From Simmondsia chinensis (Eukaryota > Streptophyta > Magnoliopsida > Caryophyllales > Simmondsiaceae): 64,000 nucleotides of DNA. The stretch lies in NCBI GenBank assembly GCA_018398585.1, contig JAGTTD010000006.1, forward strand, positions 3,546,501 through 3,610,500, written 5' to 3'. A model generated the notes under the pieces. The model saw only the letters and a program-made list of their open reading frames with translations, did not search any database and was not told the origin of the DNA. Made by a program: the position numbers and the translations under genes. Positions 42,289 through 52,124 of the stretch are shown one piece after another (position 1 is the first letter of the stretch; every line of letters starts with the position of its first letter).

Positions 42289-45200
42289 CTAACATACATC
42301 AAACTGAAAGAGCCACCAAATTCGAGCAATGCTCGAACTTGCTTCCTGGTAGAATTTTGTGAACATGTTAGTTGGGTTATCTTCAGTCCCAATCTTCCTC
42401 AACTCCACCTTCCGCTCGTCAATCAGATCTCTGATAAAGTGATGCTTCACATCAATATGTTTCGTTCGGTCATGATGAGTCATCTGATCTTTCGCTAGGT
42501 GGATAGCAGGCTGGCTATCACAGTAAACTTTAACTGTCCCCTGCTCAACACTGATTTCACATATCAATCCTCTTAACCAGACGGCTTCTTTGAATGCTTC
42601 TGTTACTGCCATGTACTCGGCCTCGGTAGTAGACCGTGCTGTAACAGGCTGCAAACACGCTCTCCAACTGGTAGCTGTGTCACCTAAACAAAACACATAC
42701 CCTGAAGTGGACTTCCTCTTATCAAGGTCTCCACCATAGTTAGAATCTACATACCCAACCAAACAACACTTACTTTTCCCATATTCCAAACACAAATCAG
42801 AGGTTCCACGAAGATACCTGAGAATCCACTTTACTGCATGCCAATGTTCTCTGCCCGGATTCGCCATGTACCTACTAACTCTTCTCACAGCAAAAGAAAT
42901 ATCTGGACGCGTGCAAACCATCGCATACATAATACTACCCACTGCACTAGAATAAGGAATCTGAGAAATGTACCTGACGTCCTCCTCAGTCTGAGGCGAA
43001 TCTAACGCTGAGAGTCTGAAATGAGCTGCTAAGGGCGTGCGAACCGGGTTAGCATCCTCTATATGAAACCTGTCTAACACCTTCTCAATATACTTCTCCT
43101 GAGACAAGTATAATTTTTCAGCTTCTCGGTCTCTATGAATTTCCATGCCTAATATCTTCTTAGCTGCTCCAAGATCCTTCATCTCAAATTCACTCTTCAG
43201 CATTGATTTTAAGTCATCGATATCTTTCATATCTCGTGCTGCAATTAACATATCATCAACGTAAAAAAGCAAGTAAACAAAACCTGAATCTGTCTTTCTG
43301 AAGTACACACAACTGTCGTACTTACTCCTGATGTAATCATGACTTGTCATGAACTGATCAAATATCCTATACCACTGTCTAGGAGATTGCTTTAAACCAT
43401 ATAAAGACCTTCCAAGCAAACACACATGATCTTCTTTTCCTTCAACAACAAAACCCTCGGGCTGATGCATAAAGGTACTCTCTTCTAGTTCACCCTGCAA
43501 GAATGCAGTTTTTACATCCAGTTGTTCAAGTTCAAAGTCATGCATGGCAACCAAAGACAATAATGCACGAATCGAAGTGTGTCTAACTACAAGTGAGAAA
43601 ATATCATGAAAATCAACACCTTGTACCTGACTGTAGCCTTTAGCTACCAAACGTGCCTTGTACCTCGCATCTTCCACTCCAGGAATGCTCTCTTTTCTCT
43701 TGAAGACCCATTTGCATCCAACCAGTCTTTTCCCTGTAGGAGGCTTCACCAGCTCCCAAGTCTGATTCTTATGAAGAGACAGCATCTCTTCATTCATAGC
43801 AACGAGCCACTTCTCAGCATCTGATCTCGATACAGCCTCTGTATACGAAGTCGGCTCACTGTCATCTAACGTTTCAGCAGTAGAGAGGGCATAGGCAATC
43901 ATCTCCTCATACCCATATCTCTCAGGAGGCCTGATTTGTTGCCTCGGTCTACCACCAGCTATAGTAATATTTTCCACCTGATGACCTGTTTCTGCATTAT
44001 CAGTAAAACCATCAGAAACCCGTACCTGAGGTGCTGGAATACTCTCAAGCTGAACAATCTGCTGATCTGACTGTATCTCTGTATCATCAGGTGTCTCAAC
44101 CTGAACATTATCTCTGTCAATGGAGGGTGTGTGTGCCGGATTAAGTAGAGCAGACTCATCGAAAGTAACATCTCTACTAGTCAGAAACTTCTGAACACAT
44201 GGATCCCACAATCTATATCCCTTCACACCTGACGTATAACCAAGAAAGATGCACTTCTTGGCCCTAGGCTTCAGCTTTCCATCATTAACATATGCATATG
44301 CAGGACAACCAAAAACTTTGATTTGAGAATAATCAGAAGTTGAACCAAACCATACCTCTTCAGGAGTCTTCATATGTAATGAAGAATGCGGTGTCTTGTT
44401 CACAAGGTAGCAAGCCATGCTAACTGCTTCTGCCCACCATTCTCTCTTTAAACCTGCATTTGAAAGCATACAACGAGCCTTCTCAAGTAACGTCCTGTTT
44501 AACCTTTCAGGCACTCCATTCTGCTGAGGTCGACCTATACATATCGTGTGTTTGACTATGCCCTGATCTTCACAGAATATAGTGAAGTCCCCTTCGACAA
44601 ACTCAAGACCATTATCAGTCCTCAACCTCTTGATCGGCTTCCCTGTCTGTTTTTCAAGCAGAACTTTCCACTTCTTGAAGATATCATACACTTCATTTTT
44701 TTGCTTAAGAAAATAGACCCAAACTTTACGTGAGTAGTCATCTGTGAACGTTAGAAGATACGTGGACCCAACTTTAGAAGCCACTCTGGAAGGTCCCCAC
44801 AGATCAGAATGTATGTAGTCTAACGTTCCCTTGGTCTGATGCACTGCTGCCTTGAAGCTGACTCTCTTCTGCTTCCCATAAATACAGTGCTCACAGAATT
44901 CCATCAGTCCTGTTGACTGACCACAAAGAAGTCCCCTCTTACTCAGCTCAGACAATGCTTTGTCACCAATATGACCCATTCTCATGTGCCATAGTCTTGT
45001 TATTTCTGCATCTGTCATAGCAGATGTGGAAACAGCAACTGCACCTGTCACGGTTGTACCTGCAAGCTCATACAAAGTACCAACCCTATTTCCTTTCATC
45101 ACAATTAATGCACCCTTACTGACCCGCATGACCCCACCTTCAGCAGTGTACTTGTACCCAATAGATTCAAGCGTACCTAGAGAAATCAAGTTCTTTTTCA

Positions 45201-45777
45201 AATCCGGGACGTGACGAATGTCACTCAAGGTTCTAATAGTTCCATCATACATTCTCACACAGACTGTTCCAACACCCACTACCTTACAAGCAACATCATT
45301 ACCCATCAAGACAACCCCACCTTGTATAGACTTATACGTGGAGAACCAGTCTCTGTTTGGAGTAACATGCAACGAACAACCCGAATCCATGACCCACTTA
45401 TCTATAGACTTGGACTGAGAATCAGCAACTAATAGAAATTCCTCTTCACTATCCTCCTCTACAACACTAGCCTCAGCGGACTTGTCTTTACCCTGGTCAC
45501 CTCTGTTACCCTCTTTCGATTTATTCTTATATCTGTAATAGTCTTTCTTTATGTGCCCCTTTTTGTGACAATAGTGACATGACAGGTTCTTATGTCTAGA
45601 TTTCGCCCTAGACTTATTCCCACCATTGGATCCCCTATGTTCTGATCGACCTCTCACATGTAAGCCACTACCCGAGTCATTCACCGAGTCAGATAATTCC
45701 TTATCTACTCGTTCTTTACTCACAAGGTTTCTTTTTACCTCATCAACAGTAATGGTTGGCCTACCCCCGTATATCAT
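42289..45777 (-). pseudogene. Pol-region frame of copia B
   Basis: A single open frame of 1,162 codons covers the end of gag and all of pol. It includes the CCHC knuckle ([15 protein letters not shown], with the final Cys changed to Tyr), protease MDSGCSLHV, integrase HHCC-like region and DDE core, RT with YVDD, and RNase H. The last ~20 residues are out of frame relative to copia A because of a 1-bp deletion in 'cacaaaattcta'. It is separated from the gag frame by two stops (45,801-45,799 and 45,783-45,781). These lesions make autonomous activity unlikely. Confidence 0.9.
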
Positions 45778-45798
45778 GCTTTATGCGAAGCCCTTATA

Positions 45799-46266
45799 CT
45801 AATTAGAGAGTGAACATAGTAATATCATAGCTTGATCCTCGTCCTTAGAGACATCATCCAAAGCCTTTAATTCATGAATAATTGAGGTAAATTCGCTAAG
45901 ATGGTTTTTAAGAGATGTACCTTCTGACATACGAAAAGTGTACAACCGCCGTTTCACTGCGAGTTTGTTGGAGACTGACTTGTGGCAAAACATGTCTAAC
46001 AATTTCTCCCATAACTCCTTTGCGGTTTTAATCTCCAATACCTCTGACAAAACATCGTCAGCCAAACACATCTGTATAGTCGTGAGAGCCTTCTCATCCA
46101 ACTCTTCCCATTGTGCCTCGGTCAACGTTTCTGGTTTCTTCTCTTTCCCCTCCAGTGCTTTCTTCAAGCCGTTCTGAGTTAGGAGTTCTTTCATACGGAC
46201 TTGCCATAAGCTAAAGCTTCCTTGACAATTGAATTTCTCAACCTCGGTTTTGATACCTGATGCCAT
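45799..46266 (-). pseudogene. Gag N-terminal frame of copia B
   Basis: The ATG at 46,266 starts a Tnt1-like gag (FNCQGSFSLWQVRMKELL; EIKTAKELWEKLLDMFCHKS) of 155 codons, ended by TAG at 45,801. The frame continues after TAG and TAA into the pol frame. In copia A the same positions are sense codons, so these are nonsense mutations. Confidence 0.9.
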
Positions 46267-46302
46267 TGTATCAATTCGAAGAACCAAGCTCTGATACCAA
46301 TT

Positions 46303-46780
46303 TGTGCGGAAATAAACAATATACTCGGATCTCAATCGAATCAAATACCATGACAATAACGAGAAACAATCGGACTAAAAGAGAAATGAAACAATAGACA
46401 CAAGGATTTACGTGGAAACCCCTTTACAATCGAAAGGGGAGAAAACCACGGGCGAAGATCGGAGCTTTTATTATTGAACAAAAGAAGAAGAAGAATTACA
46501 ATATTTTCTCACACTCAATTTTCTTTGGTTGCGGCGCCGCAATAGGGAAAGCCTCTCTTTTCACTTGGATAAATTTTGACGTACCCTACGTCCGTATTTA
46601 TAGATGCGGAATAACCCTGATTCCCGATCGATCGGCTCCTTACCGATCGATCGGCCGCCTCTCTGGATGCGTCCCTATTTTACGAAACATTCCCGATCGA
46701 TCAAGCTTCACCCGATCGATCGGGGTCTTCACGGCCCTTCTTCTTAATGCGCCAAGTAATTTTGAGACATATACCTAACA
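46303..46780 (-). repeat. 5' LTR of copia B
   Basis: 478 bp, with the CGATCGATCGG blocks better preserved than in the 3' LTR (about 46,625-46,725). Confidence 0.94.
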
Positions 46781-46789
46781 CGAACTATG

Positions 46790-47495
46790 AATGATATTTT
46801 TCTTCAAAATTTTCTATTATTTGATTTATAAAATAAAATTCATTGTAGCAGCTGGTTCGTGTTGGTTCATTTCAAGTCGACCGAGACAAGGAGTATAAGA
46901 TTAAACAGAAAGCAATGAAGAAAAGCATTATTCACCAAACATCCCTAATCATGAAGGATGCCGTGACCAAGTGGTTTCGAGATCACTAATCGGCCAAAGA
47001 ATTAGATCATCACCCGGACTTGACCTGCACTACAAAGACGATAAGACAGTGGATGCCTGTCTTACTAAACTAAAGTCCATGGCTGAAGAGTGAAGACCTT
47101 GCGGCTATAGAGATTTTGCTGTCTCCTATACAAAGAATACGTGTAGGAGACCAAACTTGGCCTAGAAATACAGCAAAAGATAACTTGGACTTGAATGAAT
47201 ATGCAACCAGCCTACCAGCTTTTTCCATTTTTTTTTTTTTTTTTTTTTTTTTGGGGAAGTGGTGACCTCAAGTGGGTGCAGAAATATTTTATCTCACAAA
47301 AATTATTTTATTGCATTAATTTTTTAATATTAGGAAACCCTTTCGGTAAAAAAGTGGCACTGTCACTATATATATATTTTTTGGTTTATTTTTCTGGTTT
47401 TGTTGGGATGGCACTATGGGGCATGCATGAATGTCAAAAAGTTGTTGTTGAAAATAAACTAAGCTATAATAACAATAATTTACGGGTTTCTAAAC
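46790..47495. other. Intergenic, no gene seen
   Basis: Contains a long T run (about 47,227-47,252) followed by unassigned AT-rich DNA. Confidence 0.45.
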
Positions 47496-47499
47496 ACTT

Positions 47500-47630
47500 T
47501 GGTTTCGTATAGTGGTTAGGCTACTCATAACGATATATGAGGTCTGGAGTTCGAAACTCATCTTGTATTCCTAAACGTTACTGGTCCTATCTAGAGTACT
47601 ATTGTACCTTCTTACTATTATAAGATAGAA
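47500..47630 (+). mobile_element. tRNA-derived SINE
   Basis: Box A TAGTGGTTAGG (47,510-47,520) and box B GAGTTCGAAACTC (47,547-47,559) have normal tRNA spacing. The body ends 'gtaccttcttactattata'. The tail resembles the SINE at 63.15 kb ('ctccttaccatctata'). It is not a tRNA gene because the stems do not pair. Confidence 0.6.
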
Positions 47631-47639
47631 TAATTTAAG

Positions 47640-47875
47640 TTTGTTCAACTAACTAAAACAAAATTAGTCAAACCGAGCAACCCTTGTTTGAACTGGAGTT
47701 TGATAAACATTAACAAGTTGGAGTTCAAGCTAAGTCCTTATAAAGCTTTCATACATTCATTTGAACTCGGTTTAACAAATAATAATACACTCAATAGTCC
47801 ACCAGTTATAATGATCAATACAAAGTCAAGCTCGTTATAAAATCCAACTTGCTACTTAGGGTCGAACTTGCTATC
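47640..47875. repeat. Degraded GAGCC-type repeat
   Basis: Words such as 'aaccgagcaaccc', 'ggagttcaagctaag' and 'caagctcgttataaa' match the GAGCC element class. No ends seen. Confidence 0.35.
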
Positions 47876-47913
47876 ACGAGGACTTCCCAAGAAGTCACCC
47901 ATCCTGACATTAC
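47876..47913 (-). mobile_element. 5S-SINE head fragment, copy g
   Basis: 'cgaggacttcccaagaagtc' followed by 'acccatcctgacattac' is the box-C part of the 5S head only. Confidence 0.6.
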
Positions 47914-48419
47914 ATATTTGTACAATTTCAAATATGTAATTTTAAAGGGTCCAAGTATCATGGGCCTACTTATAAAGGCCCAATGGTTGAACCTAGTGAA
48001 GGTACAAAGTCCAATACAAGCCCAACACTCTTCTAGCCCAATTTAACCCTAATGTTAGATGTAAAATGACCTTCGGGCTCAAAAAGTATTTCTTTTAAGA
48101 AAATAACAAAGTACAATAAGGAAAGTAAAATTCAAACCCAAAATGCCGAGCAATAAGCAAAAAAAGAAAAACCCTAAATCTCGAGCTTGATCGTAGGTAT
48201 AGCCTAACTGCTAAATGAAACCCAGTATCTCAATGTTTTGGCCACGTACTGCAAAAACTTTACATTAGACTGGATAAGAAAAATGGTGTGTCCTTATTTC
48301 GAGGTTATGACCTTCATAAATTGGAAAATAATTGATATACTAAAGAAAAAGTCTTAGTTTATATAGTATCTGTGCACAACAAAGAAATATAAGAAATAGC
48401 TATATTTGAGTGATTAGAT

Positions 48420-48995
48420 TTTTCTTCCCGATAATTATCGGCATAGCCATAGTACATATAGGTAACTCGACTAGCGGGCTCTTATCCACCCCGTAAATGG
48501 AAGTGGGTACAAAAAGAATCCAGAGCAAACAGGAAAAAAAAAAAAAATAGGCACCACAAACAACACAAAACTGGGAAACCAAGACATTGACAGGCAGAGG
48601 CCAGAACTAGCTGGGCAGCAGATGTAGCCGGAGCAGAGACACACACAGAAACACCTCACAGAAAACGAACAACGACCTCGAAGAGGGTGGAAGACAGGAG
48701 GGGAAAATCCCCCCTCCCCCACGAGGCAAGCAGGGTACCAGGCAAGAGGTGGTACCGAACAGGAGGGATACCGTGCCCACATCGCAGGAAAAGGGGATAG
48801 AAAATCCGGATTGGCAGGTTGAAGACGACGGGTCGCCTAGAGGCCTCTTGAGGAATTACATCGCTTGAGAGCGTCAACTGATGGTGGGTCAGGTGGTTCA
48901 CATCAACGGGATAGTACATCCGGGCCCTACTAGACCAGATCAGGGAAAAACTGCCACAGGCACAGGGATGGTTTGTCTGGCTCGGTATATACATA
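48420..48995 (-). mobile_element. LINE 3' end and UTR
   Basis: On the minus strand the UTR ends '...ccgataattatcgggaag' at about 48,425 after a long C/T-rich stretch (48,990-48,560). Frames of about 100 codons in this stretch look compositional. Confidence 0.5.
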
Positions 48996-48999
48996 CATT

Positions 49000-49795
49000 A
49001 AAGATTCCCTTAGTGTATGTATCAGTGTACTTGTAAATTGATTATTGGAGAGAGATTTCAATTTACAATCTTTTGCTTTGGGACAACTTTGCTAATTGTT
49101 TTACTAGTAAACCGAGCTATTCCCCAAAATAGCTCAAAATATTAAAATATTACTCAAAATAGCCATTTCAAAAAATATTTATCCAAATGGCCACCACGTC
49201 AACAAACTTAAAATTTTTTTTTGTTTTAGGGTACCTCCCTCCTTGTGATAATAGTTTTAAAGATAGTAATTTATATTAAATATTATGTAAACAAACGACT
49301 ATTAATAGATAACTGTAATAATGAGAAAGACCATATCAATATATAAGGGGTTACTTCAGCTAAAATTAATTCATTTTGTGACGGAATCCCGGTTAAATTC
49401 ATACATGGATTTCATATATGTCAACTCTATAAATTGGGCTGTTGAAATTTTAACCGTGCACTAATCTTTAAAAATCTTAGTAGAAAGGAATTGAATGTAT
49501 GTTTGGCAACTGGATAAAGGAGGGTAAAGAGGGCTAAAAAGTAGAGAATAAGGTAATATTTTACTCTTGTTTGGATATGTTAAATTAAGAGGGAAAAGGG
49601 TAAATGAGTTATCCTTGTTTGACAATTGGGTTAAGGGGTAACGATAAAGAAAGTTATAATTAAAATAAGGCAATATTGTCTAAATGTTTTTGAAAATTTA
49701 CCCTACTGCTCTTTATCCCCAATTTGGTAGTTAAAGAAAATGGGGTAACGGGGGAGGGGGGAAAAATATAATAATGGGTAAATTTTTTCCTCCAT
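49000..49795. other. Intergenic with weak inverted repeat
   Basis: 'tgtttggcaactggataaag' (49,500) and 'cccaatttggtagttaaaga' (49,718) are roughly inverted and may be ends of an old MITE. No gene seen. Confidence 0.35.
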
Positions 49796-50054
49796 TACCC
49801 TTAGGATCCGTTTGAAACTAAAAAAATTTAAAGGAAAGAAAAATATGATGAATTTTTTTTTTTTGAATACAGGAAAAAAAGTTAAAAAGAAAGAAAATGG
49901 TGGAAAAGTATTTTTTTTTTCCCCTTGTTTGAAAGACAAGGAAAAAAATAATAAAATGTTTTAAAATATTTAAATGTTCTTTTAAAAATTTCAAGTATTA
50001 TAAACATTTTAAAATTATTCTAAATGTAAATATGAAATATTTTAGATTTTTTTT

Positions 50055-50411
50055 GGCAAAATATAGAAACACCCCATGAAATTTACAATTAAATAAACAT
50101 ACCCCATGCACTTTCAATTCCAAATAACACCATAAACTTTGCAATTAAACACAACACATCTTGTGGACTTTCAATTTCATGAAAGTAGCCCTCCGAACTT
50201 TGTAATTAAATACACTATACCTCTTATACTTTCAATTTTAAAAAATAGCCCCCCCTAAACTTTGTTAGTATGTCTGAACTTTATTATTAAACAAACGTCA
50301 TCCCTTAATTTGAGTTTAATAACAAGTTTTAGGGGTGTATTGTATAAAATTATAAATTTAGGGGTTCTCTTATATTTAACAAGAAATTTCAGGATATTTC
50401 TATATTTTGTC
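50055..50411. mobile_element. MITE with ~38-bp TIR
   Basis: The left end 'ggcaaaatatagaaacaccc' and the inverted right end 'ggacaaaatatagaaatatc' continue as matching arms (…gaaattt…). The interior holds repeated units 'cactttcaatt' / 'aactttgcaattaaac'. Confidence 0.65.
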
Positions 50412-50434
50412 CTTTTCTTTTTCTTTGAAGTGTA

Positions 50435-50660
50435 AGAAACATACCCAGTGCCTCAAAGGCTCCCGCCTACGCAGGGTCTGGGGGGGCGGATGTACGCAAC
50501 ATTCCCCCTTCAGGGTGTTAACCTGAAGAGAGGCTGTTTCCCAGTGCCCCCAACCTGAGGGTGAGGACTTCCCACGAGGTCACCTATCCTGGTACTCTCG
50601 CCCAAGCACACTTAACTTCGGAGTTCTAATGGGATCCGGTGACGGCGTGTTAGTTACCTC
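50435..50660 (-). mobile_element. 5S-headed SINE, copy h, 17-bp TSD
   Basis: TTTTTCTTTGAAGTGTA repeats at 50,418-50,434 and 50,661-50,677. The plus-strand order is the tail ('cccagtgcctcaaaggctcc', 'gcggatgtacgcaac'), then 'gaagagaggctgtttccc', then the 5S head ('aggtcacctatcctgg', 'ggagttctaatgggatccgg'). Full length. Confidence 0.92.
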
Positions 50661-50887
50661 TTTTTCTTTGAAGTGTACATAACATAAAGTAATGGGACCC
50701 TAATACAGTTATATATAGGGTCATTACAAACATTTGAAATCCTAGGATGCCTGAAAAATACACTATCAAACCTCAAGACACCTGAACCTGAACCAAATTT
50801 TCTCAACTCAAGTGCCTTGAAGTTTAAATATTATATCAATTAGATAAATACTATGTTCGACTTATACTTTGTATAAATACCGAATAT

Positions 50888-51083
50888 TGTCGATGACTCT
50901 ACATGTGAGTCTTGTGAAATCCCACATTGGAGTTGAGATAAAGAAGAGATCACCTTATACGCCTAGTAGGTTGCTCCACCTATGGCCAATTGGTTTAGGA
51001 TGGAACCCCACTTGGGCTTATATGTGGATCTCATGTGTTCCAACTCCGTGGGTCGAGCCTAAAAGGCCCGATAAAATTTAACA
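50888..51083 (+). mobile_element. Solo LTR of the TRIM family
   Basis: A 196-bp LTR starting TGTCGATGACTC and ending AAAATTTAACA, with the 5-bp TSD AATAT at 50,883-50,887 and 51,084-51,088. Diagnostic blocks are 'acatgtgagtcttgtgaaat', 'cccacattggagttg', 'ggttgctccacctatggcc', 'tatgtggatctcatgtg' and 'aactccgtgggtcgagcc'. It is the reference for the LTRs that form the QUIRKY-like gene introns. Confidence 0.88.
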
Positions 51084-51449
51084 AATATACTTAAATGTGC
51101 CCAATGCTTTGTATTCGGCTTATGCTTTGGTGACACATGAAGTCGAGATCAAGTCTAATGCATATCAGGTTGACATCGTATGGGTCAATATTCTTTTTTT
51201 TTTTTCCCGCCATTTTCCTTCCAAATTCAAGAAGAAAATAGTTTTCGTCAAATTCTATAGCAAAATTCTTTTCATCTTCCATTTAATTTTTTCCATCAAA
51301 TTTTCCTTACATTCTAAATATGGAGAAGTACTTTCCTTCATATTTTTTCCCCATGCGCTATATTTTTCGAGTTTCAAACGAACCCTTAAAAAATTTTACG
51401 AAACAAGAGTAAGAATTTATCCCCTTGACCTCCGTTTATCTCATAACGA

Positions 51450-51685
51450 AAGCAACATTCCCAGCTCCCAAAGGACTTCCGCTTAAGCAGAGCCTTGGAA
51501 TGGTGGATGTATGCAGCCTTCCCCCTTCAGGATACCCTGAAGAAATGTTGTTTCCGAGTACCCTCAACCTGAGAGGTGAGGACTTCATAAGCGGTAATCC
51601 ATCCTGGTATTACTCTCGTTCAAGTACGCTTAACTTCGAAATTCTAATGAGATCCAGTGCCAGCGTTTTGATACCGTTTTGGTTA
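51450..51685 (-). mobile_element. 5S-headed SINE, copy i
   Basis: Full-length but diverged copy. The tail ('cccagctcccaaaggacttc') is on the left and the 5S head ('cttcgaaattctaatgagat') and GATACCGTTTT on the right. No clear TSD. Confidence 0.8.
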
Positions 51686-51689
51686 CCAA

Positions 51690-52124
51690 ATAAGGGGTAA
51701 ATGTGAAATCTTTAATGGAAGACAAAATTGCACCAATCACTCAAAACATTGTATCCAAAATCTGCCATTTTGAGTCCTTATTTCAATGAAATTGTCAGCC
51801 ATCAATACAAAAAGAAAATAAATAAATAATAATAATGTTTTAATTTCTCCTTTTCCACCTCTTTTCAACTCTCTTTTCTCTCCTCCCAATGTCAAATTAT
51901 TACATCAAGACCCTACCTTAAAAAAGGGAATTTTATGCTGTTATTATCAGATAAAAATTATTAATATCAGAGTAATTTTATGACTATAACAGCTTTAAAT
52001 TTGATAATAATGTGGTTTTTATCAAAATCTGCAATGTCCCCACCACCCAAAACAAATTATTTACCTACAAAGCTACAGCTATAAGTTTATAATTGTTTAA
52101 AATTTGTTTTCTGAAAAAAAATAA
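51690..52124. other. 3' flank of QUIRKY-like gene
   Basis: Presumed 3' UTR and terminator zone. AT-rich, no other gene seen. Confidence 0.5.

Larger units (their letters stand above)
41733..46780 (-). mobile_element. Copia LTR retrotransposon B (nearly intact)
   Basis: Same family as copia A, in the opposite orientation. 5' LTR 46,303-46,780, PBS complement GCTCTGATACCA at 46,288-46,299, coding region 46,266-42,289, 3' LTR 41,733-42,210. Both LTRs are 478 bp with scattered differences. The TSD CGAAC is at 41,728-41,732 and 46,781-46,785. Compared with copia A, the coding region is far better preserved. Confidence 0.96.
49796..51389. mobile_element. Inverted-repeat element hosting MITE, SINE and solo LTR
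   Basis: 'ccttaggatccgtttgaaac' at the left and 'gtttcaaacgaacccttaa' at the right are inverted copies, and both continue into A/T-rich arms with 'aaaatggtgg' / 'ccgccattttcc'. Inside lie a MITE (50,055-50,411), SINE copy h (50,435-50,660) and a TRIM solo LTR (50,888-51,083). Confidence 0.5.

Noticed and set aside
47510..47580. Additional tRNA gene
   Set aside because: A and B boxes are present, but acceptor and anticodon stems do not pair. Called as a SINE.
48471..48994. Minus-strand frames of 103 and 112 codons
   Set aside because: They overlap each other in different frames, lie in a LINE 3' UTR and have no recognisable domain.
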